A program made the position numbers and the translations under genes. Below, piece after piece: positions 17,252 to 25,118 of a stretch of DNA of 64,000 nt. The number at the start of each line of letters is the position of its first letter. Positions within the stretch are counted from its first letter, which is position 1. The stretch lies in NCBI GenBank assembly GCA_944391115.1, contig CALXSJ010000006.1:1-64000 (forward strand), in the 5' to 3' direction. The stretch is from an uncultured Victivallales bacterium (GTDB lineage: Bacteria > Verrucomicrobiota > Lentisphaeria > Victivallales > UBA1829). Below the pieces are notes generated by a model, which was given only the letters and a program-made list of their open reading frames with translations, had not been told where the DNA came from and ran no database searches.

Positions 17252-18091
17252 ATGACAAAAATTCAAATCCTCGGTTCAGGTTGCGACAAGTGCGGAAAAC
17301 TGGCTGCCAATGCGAAACTGGCGGCGGAACGGCTCCATCTTTCCTGTGAAATTGAAAAAGTGGAAGACATCAATCAGATCATCGGGTTCGGAGTCATGAT
17401 AACTCCGGCACTGGTGGTGGATGGCAAAGTCGTCAGTTCCGGCAAGGTGTTGACGCCGGATGAAATTACCGGTTTCCTCGCCGCTCCGGCATGTGATTGC
17501 AGCTGCCAATGCATTTCATCTGAAACGAAAACGACGGAATCTCCCTGCGGCTGCGGAGACCATGATTCCGAAAAGGAGTCCGCCGCCCCCTGCCGCTGCA
17601 GCGGCAGGAGTGACAAAAAGAAAATCATGACCATTGTGCTGTTCATTTTCGTTGTGGCAAGTATCGTGTTCATGGTCATTAAGCAGATGAAAGGAGCCTC
17701 TTCCGCCGCAGCGGCTGCGGGGACGGAACAAAAAAACGCATCTGCGGTAGCGCGGATGGACGATGTCTTGACCGTTTACTGTTTTCACGGCAACCGGCGC
17801 TGCATGACCTGCAGCAAGATCGAACAGTTGACCAAGCAGGCTCTTGAAGAAAAATATGCCGGAGCACTCGCCTCCGGAAAGATTGTCTTTCGTGCGGTTA
17901 ACGTGGAAGAGCCGGTTAATGAACACTTCGTCAGAGATTTTGGATTGACCGTCCGGGGCGTGGTGATGGCGGGAAATGGACGGTTCGAAAAATTCGACTC
18001 CGTATGGAATCTGGTCCGCGACCCGGAAAAATTTCAATCCTGTATCCAGGATGGTGTAAAAAGAATGATGGGGAAAACGCTGGATGAATGA
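17252..18091 (+). CDS. Fused ArsE-like thioredoxin and ArsF-like protein with Cys-rich linker
   Basis: 279 residues with three parts. Residues 1-76 are a small redox thioredoxin of the TM0996/MTH895 type with Cys11-x-x-Cys14 (GSGCDKCGK), cis-Pro52 and VVDGKVVSSG. Residues 81-116 are a linker with eight cysteines in CxC pairs (81/83, 85/87, 99/101, 114/116). Residues 125-144 are a membrane helix. Residues about 170-275 resemble the ArsF family (YCFHGNRRCMTCSKIE; Cys177, 184, 187). ArsE and ArsF, known as separate proteins, are linked with ArsG to reduction and efflux of nitroaromatic arsenicals; here they are one polypeptide. AAGGAG precedes ATG 17252. Its end overlaps the ArsG-like gene by eight bases. 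Confidence 0.75.
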   Translation: MTKIQILGSGCDKCGKLAANAKLAAERLHLSCEIEKVEDINQIIGFGVMITPALVVDGKVVSSGKVLTPDEITGFLAAPACDCSCQCISSETKTTESPCGCGDHDSEKESAAPCRCSGRSDKKKIMTIVLFIFVVASIVFMVIKQMKGASSAAAAAGTEQKNASAVARMDDVLTVYCFHGNRRCMTCSKIEQLTKQALEEKYAGALASGKIVFRAVNVEEPVNEHFVRDFGLTVRGVVMAGNGRFEKFDSVWNLVRDPEKFQSCIQDGVKRMMGKTLDE

Positions 18092-18749
18092 AATCTTTGC
18101 CGCTTCCGCGGCGGCTGCATGGTTCGGGTTTCTGAGCTCCATTTCGCCATGCACACTGGCAGCCAATCTTGCCGCGGTCACTTTTGCCGGGCGCAAAGTC
18201 GGACCGGTCAGGGCGGCAGTCCTTTCCGGCCTGCTCTACTCTGCGGGGCGGACAGCGAGCTGCTCCCTGCTGGGATTCGGTCTGGTCAGCGGCATCCTGA
18301 ATGCGCCGGAACTTTCACATCTGCTGCAGAAATATATGAATCTGCTCATGGGGCCACTGCTAGTTGTCGCAGCAATGATTCTGCTGGACCTGTTGAGCTT
18401 TGCCTCCCATGGCCGCGGATTGGCTGGAAAATTTCAGAATATTGCTGAGAGACTTGGGATATGGGGGGCATTTGCATTCGGTGTCATTTTTGCTCTTTCC
18501 TTCTGCCCGGCTTCCGCGGTATTGTTTTTCGGCAGTCTGCTGCCGCTTGCCGTGAAGGTTCAGTCCGCAATCCTGCTTCCAGCCGAGTTCGGGATCGCCA
18601 CCGGACTCCCTGTGCTGGCGCTGGCCTTCCTCCTGGGCTTCTGCGCAAACAGGATCGGGAGCGCATATCACAAACTTGCAAAATTCGAATTCTGGGCTCA
18701 GCGTATAACCGGTGTTTTTTTTCTGGCTGCCGGAACGGAATCGTTATGA
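18084..18749 (+). CDS. ArsG-like permease (CcdA/DsbD-type), possibly C-terminally frameshifted
   Basis: 221 residues, six or seven membrane helices. It belongs to the CcdA/DsbD-like transporter superfamily, as shown by SISPCTLAANLAAVTF (Cys23) and the symmetric SFCPASAVLFFGSLLPLA (Cys141). Coupled to the ArsEF-like gene by an 8-base overlap, it matches ArsG, predicted to export aromatic arsenicals. The frame stops at 18749 after AAGTESL. In another frame the sequence continues as GIVMTFAMTLGIRPW to 18784, which reads like the missing end of the last helix. Removing five bases (acgga, near 18735) would join them. It may be a frameshift or sequencing error, or the natural end. Confidence 0.75.
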   Translation: MNEIFAASAAAAWFGFLSSISPCTLAANLAAVTFAGRKVGPVRAAVLSGLLYSAGRTASCSLLGFGLVSGILNAPELSHLLQKYMNLLMGPLLVVAAMILLDLLSFASHGRGLAGKFQNIAERLGIWGAFAFGVIFALSFCPASAVLFFGSLLPLAVKVQSAILLPAEFGIATGLPVLALAFLLGFCANRIGSAYHKLAKFEFWAQRITGVFFLAAGTESL

Positions 18750-18833
18750 CTTTTGCAATGACCCTTGGAATTCGTCCATGGTAAAATGATACAGCTGTTT
18801 ACGGGAGCCGGAATCGCGCCCGGACGGGAACGC

Positions 18834-18856
18834 AGCCGGAAGGATGGCCGGCTTTT
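18834..18856 (+). terminator. Candidate terminator after the ars operon
   Basis: AGCCGG (18834-18839) pairs with CCGGCT (18848-18853) across an 8-base loop and is followed by TTT. It lies in the gap between the convergent ars operon and symporter gene. The stem and the T run are both short. Confidence 0.35.
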
Positions 18857-18931
18857 CCCATGGCCGCAGAAGTGTCCTGTGCGGGGGCGATTCAGACGGT
18901 TCCGGACGTTTTTTCCCGCGGACGGAAACGG

Positions 18932-20185
18932 TCAGATTTTTGCAGAAGAAGCTGTTTCCGAAGCGAATGTCTTGTCCACCATCGCACAGACACAGGAATC
19001 GGACCATACATTTTCCGCGGTTTCGATCATGTCGATAATCGTATAAATCGGCAGGATAATCCCCAGAATCCCGATGGGAGCCTGAATGCCGGACATCAGG
19101 GACAGCGTCAGAAAATAGCAACCCATCGGCACGCCGGCGTTGCCGATTGCGGAAACAATGGAAATAAAAAACCAAAGCGTCACGGTCGACGCATTCAGAG
19201 TCCAGCCACCGTTCTGCATGACAAAAAGCGACGTGACCAGAATAAAGGCGGCACAGCCGTTCATATTGATGGTGCAGCAGATCGGCAACACAAAGCGCGC
19301 CACCTCTTTCCTGGCCTTCAAATTGTTTTCCGCGGATTCCACTGTCACCGGCAGGGTCGCCGCGGAACTCTTGGTGAAAAGAGCCATCAGAACCGCAGGC
19401 AGCATGCAGCGGAACACCTTGACCGGATGAATGCCGCGGATCAGCAGAAAGAGAGGAAGAATGAGGAAAAACTGAATCAGGTTTCCTCCCAGCACCACAG
19501 CCGCATATCTGCCCAGAGATCCGATAATGAAACCAGTCGAAACCTGTGCTGAAAGCTGTGCGGAAAATGCCGTAATCCCGAGCGGCAAAGTCCAGACCAG
19601 TCCCTTGATCAGGGCGAAGAGCACCTCCTGCATGCCGAGAATCCCTTTTAAGAGAATCTGAATGTTTTCCGACTCTTTTTTCATGGCCAGGACCAGACCG
19701 GTTGCGACAGCCACCAGAAGGATGCTTAAAACGTTGCCGGATGAAAACGGCGCAAGAATGTTGTTCGGAACCACGGAGAGAATATGACTGTAATATGAAA
19801 GGGTTCCCAGATTTTCCGGGACGCCTGTGCTTCCCTTCTGAATGACGTCCGCAGGAAGATTGCCGGGCTTTATGATCGAGAAGAGCAGGAGGCCTGCCAA
19901 TGCCGCAGCGGCAGTGGTGAGCAGGGTATACAGAATGGTATGCAGGAAAATCCGGCCTGTATTTTTCCGGGCTCCCAGCTGCGCCAGTGTTGTTGTCACA
20001 GCCAATGCGATCGTCGGCACTGCCGCAAATTGAAACAGGCGGGTGTAAACAGACGCGATGAAATTGAAAAAATCGTTCAGCCGGCCGATGCCGAGAGTTC
20101 CGAGGATCCCTCCCAGCACCAGTGCTGTCATCCAGAGTGCAAATTGTCTGCCGTTCAATCCGTTTTGCTTTTTGATTTCTTCCAT
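18932..20185 (-). CDS. Dicarboxylate/amino acid:cation symporter
   Basis: 417 residues from ATG 20185, with AGAGAG just ahead; an in-frame ATG 12 bases upstream is possible. Polytopic inner-membrane carrier of the DAACS (GltP/DctA/SstT) family. Visible hallmarks are the serine-rich re-entrant loop FTKSSAATLPVTVESAEN, the cation/substrate helix NMNGCAAFILVTSLFV (usually NMDG), GNAGVPMGCYFL and the last-helix IIDMIETAENVW. These proteins import glutamate, aspartate, serine or C4-dicarboxylates with Na+ or H+; the substrate cannot be set here. Single gene with its own promoter (20298-20326), convergent with the ars operon and not obviously linked to its neighbours. Confidence 0.88.
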   Translation of the reverse strand: MEEIKKQNGLNGRQFALWMTALVLGGILGTLGIGRLNDFFNFIASVYTRLFQFAAVPTIALAVTTTLAQLGARKNTGRIFLHTILYTLLTTAAAALAGLLLFSIIKPGNLPADVIQKGSTGVPENLGTLSYYSHILSVVPNNILAPFSSGNVLSILLVAVATGLVLAMKKESENIQILLKGILGMQEVLFALIKGLVWTLPLGITAFSAQLSAQVSTGFIIGSLGRYAAVVLGGNLIQFFLILPLFLLIRGIHPVKVFRCMLPAVLMALFTKSSAATLPVTVESAENNLKARKEVARFVLPICCTINMNGCAAFILVTSLFVMQNGGWTLNASTVTLWFFISIVSAIGNAGVPMGCYFLTLSLMSGIQAPIGILGIILPIYTIIDMIETAENVWSDSCVCAMVDKTFASETASSAKI

Positions 20186-20619
20186 GATCTCTCTCATTCA
20201 TCAGGTGATGTCCCGGATTTTCACCATGGGACTGATGTTTGATGAAGCTGCTGCTCTTTTTTATGCGGCACCGGACATCATCAAAAAAACGGATATAAGA
20301 TTAGCATGGTTTTCCCGTTTTGTCAATCGACGGGAATTGAGAGAAAACCGCGGGAAAAACACCTGTTCTTATGATTTGCCGGAATTTGACGCGCCGCTTC
20401 CGGCCTGTCTCGGGAAGCGGAGGATGCATCCGGAGCAGAGATCTGTGCAGGGAGATTGCCGGAATGATACGGCAAGTCATCAGCTGCCGGTCTTCCGGCG
20501 GATCGGGGTGCGGGAAGCTTTTCTCTCCGGCGGAAACCTTTTCCCTGCCTCCTGACAGCATCCTCCCTTCCGTCAACGCTCTGCCGGCATGAGGCGGTGT
20601 TCCGGGAGAATGCGTGTTT
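20186..20619. other. Intergenic region between symporter and dehydrogenase genes
   Basis: About 430 bases. It contains the leftward symporter promoter at 20298-20326. From 20330 to 20619 I see nothing: frames on both strands lack ribosome binding sites, and no structured RNA or repeat stands out. Confidence 0.5.
20298..20326 (-). promoter_or_regulatory. Symporter promoter
   Basis: Minus strand TTGACA (20326-20321), 17-bp spacer, TAATCT (20303-20298), about 110 bases upstream of the symporter start. Confidence 0.6.
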
Positions 20620-21720
20620 TCATGCCTTCCGCAAGAGTTTGGATTTGAATTTTTTGATCGGCTCAAATCCGCTTTTTTTGGAGATTTCCTCCGTAATCCG
20701 CACCACTTCGCGTCCCTGTTCCAGTGTAATCGGAGACGGGATTCCTTCGGTAACCTCCCTGTAAAGGTGTTCCCAGAGGACCCGCGGTTCAAAGTAATCG
20801 GGACCGCCATAGCGGTTGTGCATCTGGTATTCCGCATGCACGACGTAGAGTTTTTCATCAAAATTGCCGTATTTTTTCGGCGGGTTTTCAGGATGCGGTT
20901 TCAGGTCTTTCAGCTCCACGCAGGGATCGAGGTATTTTGCATGGATTCTGCCGTTTTCCGCGTAAATCGAGCCCCGGTTTCCGATGATTTCAATTTCGCG
21001 CGGCGGATTCAGCAGATTTCCGCCGGTCACTTCCACGTCCGCAAGACGTCCGTTGGCGCCTTTGAGAAGAATCTTGAAATAGTCGTCGCCGTCGCCGATG
21101 GAGACAATGCGGCGGACATCCGCCCAGAGATCCGTGACGGGAGACGCCAGAAACTGCAGCGCCTGATCGATCAGATGCGGTCCCCAGTTTGTGAGAAGTC
21201 CGCCGTAAAACTCCGTCATTGTCATCCAGTCGTTTCTGCGGCAGAATCCGCAGCTGCGGCAGAGTTTCACCACCTGGACGTCGCCGATCAGTCCGGAATT
21301 CATCAGTTCCATCGCCTTGACAAATTCCGGTTCAAAACGGCGGTTGTGGCGCAGAAAGAGCTTATGCGGATGTTTTTTCGCGGCTTCCAGCAGAAGATCA
21401 TATTCCGCCACGCTTGTCGCGACGGGTTTTTCCACCACAACAATTTTGCCCGCCTCCAGAATCTGGAGCGCCATGGGGACATGATCCGGATGGCGCGTGC
21501 CGATTGTCACCATGTCCAGGCCCGGATGCCTGAGCATCTCTTCCAGCGAGGTGTATTTGGCCGCGTCCTTCAGATTTTCCGGGACATCCCTCAGACGGTC
21601 CGGCGCGTGATCCGCGCAGGCAACCCACTGGAACAATTCCGGAAAACTTCCGATCTCCTCCGCATGGTTGGCTCCGATCCGTCCCACTCCGACCACTCCG
21701 ACATTCAGTTTCTTCCCCAT
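20620..21720 (-). CDS. Gfo/Idh/MocA-family NAD(P)-dependent oxidoreductase
   Basis: 366 residues. Cytosolic dehydrogenase of the Gfo/Idh/MocA family. An N-terminal Rossmann fold has VVGVGRIGANHA (GxGxxG near residue 10), followed by VVVEKPVATS, the family EKP whose Lys is usually catalytic, and the C-terminal alpha/beta domain with NWGPHLIDQAL holding the usual His. Substrates are sugars, sugar acids or inositols; the precise one is not readable. It follows the ThuA gene by 15 bases in the same operon, whose promoter matches that of the fucose-isomerase-like gene. It probably oxidises an intermediate of the same sugar route. Confidence 0.88.
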   Translation of the reverse strand: MGKKLNVGVVGVGRIGANHAEEIGSFPELFQWVACADHAPDRLRDVPENLKDAAKYTSLEEMLRHPGLDMVTIGTRHPDHVPMALQILEAGKIVVVEKPVATSVAEYDLLLEAAKKHPHKLFLRHNRRFEPEFVKAMELMNSGLIGDVQVVKLCRSCGFCRRNDWMTMTEFYGGLLTNWGPHLIDQALQFLASPVTDLWADVRRIVSIGDGDDYFKILLKGANGRLADVEVTGGNLLNPPREIEIIGNRGSIYAENGRIHAKYLDPCVELKDLKPHPENPPKKYGNFDEKLYVVHAEYQMHNRYGGPDYFEPRVLWEHLYREVTEGIPSPITLEQGREVVRITEEISKKSGFEPIKKFKSKLLRKA

Positions 21721-21735
21721 GACATTTTTCCTTTT

Positions 21736-22527
21736 TTATTTGCTGTGATGCAGTTCTGCGGTATTGAGCGTTTTCAGCGGATTTTCCGTAAGGACTTTTT
21801 CCAGCGGTTCCGGCTGGCTGGTTATGCGGTCGGGCTGAATTCCCCCGGGAAGCGCCGCCCAGCGGATTGCATTGCCGATCACTTTCAGGACGGTTGCGTC
21901 ATGATAGATCGGATAGGTTTCGTGGCCGGGCGCAAAATAGAAGATCCGTCCCGCATCCCGCTGGAACGCCACGCCGCTGCGGAACACGTTGCCGCCTTCA
22001 TACCATGACAGGAAAACGATTTTCCCGTCATCCGGGATGTCGAAGGGTTCGCCGTACATTTCCGTGTGGGGGAGGGTGAACGTTTCCGGCACCCCCTGCG
22101 CCACAGGATGGGATTTGTCCACCACCCAGATCCGCTCCTTTTCCCCGATTTCGCGCCAGCGGAGACGGCACTGCGTGCCGAGCATGCGGCGGAAAATCTT
22201 GGACAAATGGCCGGAATGAAGCACCACCAGTCCCATTCCGTGCTGAACACGGTTCTGTATTCTGTCCACCAGCGCATCCGCCACCTGTGCATGGGCGCAG
22301 TGTCCCCACCAGACCAGCACATCGGTGCTGTTCAGCACTTCATCCGGCAGTCCCTGTTCCGGCATGTCAAGGGAAACGGCACGGATGGAAAGGTCTTCCG
22401 CCGCCAGGTTTTCCGCAAGTGCGTTGTGAATGCCGTCCGGATAGATTTTCCGGATCAGGACGCCGACGGGGTCTTCCCCGCGTTCATGAATGAATTCGTT
22501 CCAGATGGTGACATTGATTTTTTGCAT
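21736..22527 (-). CDS. ThuA-domain protein
   Basis: 263 residues from ATG 22527, with TAAGGAG 5 bases upstream; an in-frame extension to 22713 is rejected because it covers the promoter. The protein has the glutamine-amidotransferase-like ThuA fold (STDVLVWWGHCAHA, GMGLVVLHSGHLSKIF, RIFYFAPGHETYPIYHD) that bacteria use in sugar metabolism, first described for trehalose utilisation. The nucleophilic-elbow position is Ser/Gly (LHSGH), as is typical of ThuA, not Cys. First gene of an operon with the dehydrogenase at 20620. Its promoter (22686-22713) carries two AraC-type half-sites, and it diverges from the AraC gene at 22760. Confidence 0.87.
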   Translation of the reverse strand: MQKINVTIWNEFIHERGEDPVGVLIRKIYPDGIHNALAENLAAEDLSIRAVSLDMPEQGLPDEVLNSTDVLVWWGHCAHAQVADALVDRIQNRVQHGMGLVVLHSGHLSKIFRRMLGTQCRLRWREIGEKERIWVVDKSHPVAQGVPETFTLPHTEMYGEPFDIPDDGKIVFLSWYEGGNVFRSGVAFQRDAGRIFYFAPGHETYPIYHDATVLKVIGNAIRWAALPGGIQPDRITSQPEPLEKVLTENPLKTLNTAELHHSK

Positions 22528-22685
22528 CGCATTCTCCTTATGAGTTGTGACTGCCGGAATTCCGCCGTTTTTCCGGTGGTTCTGACGCGCGGAGCCGCAC
22601 TGACTGGAACCCCGGAGGCTTTTGCGCCTTTTCCGACTGGCCGCCTCTTGAAAAATTGTGATTGCCTGATATTGTATTTGCAGAG

Positions 22686-22746
22686 AATATAGATGACAAT
22701 ATAGTATTTGCAATACACAAAATGAACATGTTTTTACACAAAACGA
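22686..22746 (-). promoter_or_regulatory. AraC-type activated promoter of thuA-dehydrogenase operon
   Basis: Reading on the minus strand: half-site TCGTTTTGTGT (22746-22736), 10 bases, half-site TCATTTTGTGT (22725-22715), one base, -35 TTGCAA (22713-22708), 16-bp spacer, -10 TATATT (22691-22686). The half-sites start 21 bp apart, two helical turns, as for AraC itself. The same arrangement recurs at 23610-23670. Confidence 0.75.
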
Positions 22747-22759
22747 TCAAGAAGAAGAT

Positions 22760-23560
22760 ATGAATTTCTTTTCGGAACATGAGTTCGTTTTATCGGGAAG
22801 TGTGCCGGCGTCTCTGGAAGTGGTCCATCAGGAGCCGATCTACTACGGGATACAGTTCAACTATGAGGGCCCTTTTTTTCTCCGCATCGACCACAAGACA
22901 AAATACGCGGTGGACGGTTCCTATGCCTTTGTGACCTTCCCCGGAGCGTTTTTTGAATACGGCTCCGTTGACGGACAGGCGCGTCATCACAATTTCATCT
23001 GTTCCGCGGGAAAACGGATTCAGCAGTATATCGACGGGGGGCTGCTCCGTCTGGAACGGGAGAAACCTCTTGTTCCGATCCGGAATCCTGATAAATTTCT
23101 GCAGCTGATGCTTTCCATCATGGATCTGACCCGTCATTCGGAGATCGTTCCCCCCCGGGCCGTGCTTCTTTATGAGGAGCTGCTTCTTCAGCTTCACGAG
23201 TCGCGGGAAAAACAGCAGACGGTGCCCTTCCAGATGCCTGTTTTGAAGTCTCTGATTGAGGGGATCCGGAAGCATCCCGAAAAAAGCTGGGATTTTGAAA
23301 AGGAGGCGGAAAAGTGTCATATCTCCTCCACTCATTTCCGCCGTGTGTTCAAGGCCGTGACGGGAGTGCCGCCTCAGCAGTTCCTGATTATCAACCGGTT
23401 GCGGAAGGCCACAGAACTTCTGGTCCGCACAACGGAGCCGGTCAGCACGGTGGGGGAGCTCTGCGGAATCGAAAACATGTTCTATTTTTCCAGGGTCTTC
23501 AAAGAAAAATATAAAATCTCCCCCAAAGAGTACAGACGGGAATTCACCGGTCTGGTCTGA
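22760..23560 (+). CDS. AraC-family regulator of the ThuA/FucI-like regulon
   Basis: 266 residues. The N-terminal about 150 residues form a sensor with FNYEGPFFLRIDHKTKYAV and FPGAFFEYGSVDGQARHHNF, a cupin-like pattern. The C-terminal twin HTH is clear: EKCHISSTHFRRVFKAVTG, then TVGELCGIENMFYFSRVFKE and KISPKEYR. It is transcribed divergently from thuA and followed by the fucose-isomerase-like gene. Both flanking operons carry the same tandem half-site promoter, so this protein is the obvious activator. The inducer is probably the sugar processed by the isomerase. The start at ATG 22760 has a modest AAGAAGA site. Confidence 0.88.
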   Translation: MNFFSEHEFVLSGSVPASLEVVHQEPIYYGIQFNYEGPFFLRIDHKTKYAVDGSYAFVTFPGAFFEYGSVDGQARHHNFICSAGKRIQQYIDGGLLRLEREKPLVPIRNPDKFLQLMLSIMDLTRHSEIVPPRAVLLYEELLLQLHESREKQQTVPFQMPVLKSLIEGIRKHPEKSWDFEKEAEKCHISSTHFRRVFKAVTGVPPQQFLIINRLRKATELLVRTTEPVSTVGELCGIENMFYFSRVFKEKYKISPKEYRREFTGLV

Positions 23561-23609
23561 GCCGTTTTCCTCCATTTCCGAGTCTCCCCGGAGCATACGC
23601 CTTTCATGC

Positions 23610-23670
23610 TCGTTTTGTGTAAAAACGTGTTCGTTTTCTGCATCGTAAATGCAGTTCTGCCGTTTATATT
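23610..23670 (+). promoter_or_regulatory. AraC-type activated promoter of the fucose-isomerase-like operon
   Basis: Half-site TCGTTTTGTGT (23610-23620), 10 bases, half-site TCGTTTTCTGC (23631-23641), one base, -35 TCGTAA (23643-23648), 16-bp spacer, -10 TATATT (23665-23670). The weak -35 next to the proximal half-site is what activator-dependent promoters look like. The geometry is identical to the thuA promoter. Confidence 0.75.
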
Positions 23671-23711
23671 AAATAAAAATTGCATGGAAACAACCAAAGG
23701 AAAGAGAGAGG

Positions 23712-25118
23712 ATGATGCTGAACTATCATGTCAGAATCGGACTGGTTCCCGTCCGTCGCGACTGTTCCCCCCGGCCGGGGGCGTTCAACTGGGAAATCGC
23801 GGAGGAACGCGGCAGAAAAGCCGTTGCTTACATTGAACGGCATTTTTCCGGCGAAAATGTCTCCTTTTCCGATCTCAAGGGCGTGAACGAGGCGGAGACA
23901 TTGTATTCCGAAAACGATGTGGACAAGGTGGTGGAACATTTCCGCAGAGAGAAGGTGGATGCCGTTTTTCTCATCAATGCCAATTTCGGCAGCGAGGAGG
24001 CGGCGGGGCTCCTGGCCGAGAAGATGAACGTCCCGGTTCTGCTGTGGGCGATCCTTGACGATGTTTTCATGCCGGACGGACTGCGCTATACCGACAGCCA
24101 GTGCGGCGTCTTCGGCATCGCAAGACAGCTTCAGCGCTGCAATCTCCCTTTCAGTTTCATCAATACCTGCTGCCTGGAGGATGAGATCCTGGCGCGGGGA
24201 GTGGATCAGTTCATCCGGGTCGTCTGCATGGTGAAGAATTTCCGCGGCATGAGAATCGGCACGGTGGGAACCCGTCCGAAACCCTTCTGCTCCGTCATCA
24301 TCAACGAAGGCGAACTTCTGCAGCGTTTCGGCATCCATACCGTTCCGGTCAATATGGCGGTCGCGGCCGATCAATTCAGGCGGATTCTGGCGGAACGGGA
24401 CGCGGAGCTGGAAAAGGAGGCGGAATTATTGAATTCCATGTATCAGATAGACGGGAAAACCGCCCCTCTTCTCAAAAGAATCTATGCATTCGTCCTGCTT
24501 TTCCGGGAGTTGTTCCAGGAACATCGTCTCAGCGCCGTTTCCGCCGAGTGCTGGACGGCAATGGGACTCGCCTGCGGCGCCTTGCCCTGCACCGCGTACG
24601 GGATTCTTCTGGATCAGGGATATCTGATCAGTTGTGAAAATGATGTGCATTGCGCCATCACCATGGCGCTGCTCTCCTGTGCGGCGCTGGGGAAGAAGCC
24701 GCCGTTTCTCGGGGAATTCACCGTACGGCATCCCGAGGACAGAAACGTGGAGCTTCTGTGGCATTGCGGCCCGTTCCCCTATTCCGTCCGGGATGAGGGA
24801 AGGTGCGCCAGGGTGGTTGACCAGCGGCAGTGGTTTGAAGTGAAGAAAGGCACCTACACCCTTGCCCGTTTCGATCAGGACGACGGCAGATACCGCCTTC
24901 TGAGCGGCACCTGCCGGAGTGCGGAAGGGCCTTATACGAACGGGACCTATCTGTGGGCGCGTTTTGACGATCTGGACAGATGGGAGCGCAAACTGATCGA
25001 AGGGCCTTACATCCACCATGTCGCGGAAATCGAAGGGGAATACACCAATGTCCTGCGCGAATTCTGCAAGTACGTGCCGCACCTGACCATTGATGAGGTG
25101 ACAGGGAATCATGAGTGA
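23712..25118 (+). CDS. L-fucose/L-arabinose isomerase-like protein
   Basis: 468 residues, cytosolic. The L-fucose isomerase fold is suggested by AVFLINANFGSEEAAGLLAEK, FRGMRIGTVGTRP, then AVSAECWTAMG (Glu near 278), SCENDVHCAITMALLS (Asp near 311) and VELLWHCGPFPYS (His near 349). These agree with the Glu, Asp and His that bind the divalent metal in FucI. It is shorter than classical FucI (about 590). Family members interconvert an aldose and a ketose; the exact sugar is unknown. Translated with the downstream DUF4867 gene (8-base overlap), from a promoter shared in design with the thuA-dehydrogenase operon. AAAGGAAAGAGAGG precedes two tandem ATGs (23712, 23715). Confidence 0.85.
   Translation: MMLNYHVRIGLVPVRRDCSPRPGAFNWEIAEERGRKAVAYIERHFSGENVSFSDLKGVNEAETLYSENDVDKVVEHFRREKVDAVFLINANFGSEEAAGLLAEKMNVPVLLWAILDDVFMPDGLRYTDSQCGVFGIARQLQRCNLPFSFINTCCLEDEILARGVDQFIRVVCMVKNFRGMRIGTVGTRPKPFCSVIINEGELLQRFGIHTVPVNMAVAADQFRRILAERDAELEKEAELLNSMYQIDGKTAPLLKRIYAFVLLFRELFQEHRLSAVSAECWTAMGLACGALPCTAYGILLDQGYLISCENDVHCAITMALLSCAALGKKPPFLGEFTVRHPEDRNVELLWHCGPFPYSVRDEGRCARVVDQRQWFEVKKGTYTLARFDQDDGRYRLLSGTCRSAEGPYTNGTYLWARFDDLDRWERKLIEGPYIHHVAEIEGEYTNVLREFCKYVPHLTIDEVTGNHE

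Noticed and set aside
14638-18749. Ars operon as recently acquired foreign DNA
   Set aside because: No flanking integrase, transposase, direct repeats or tRNA, and codon use looks like that of the neighbours; transfer cannot be supported from this window.
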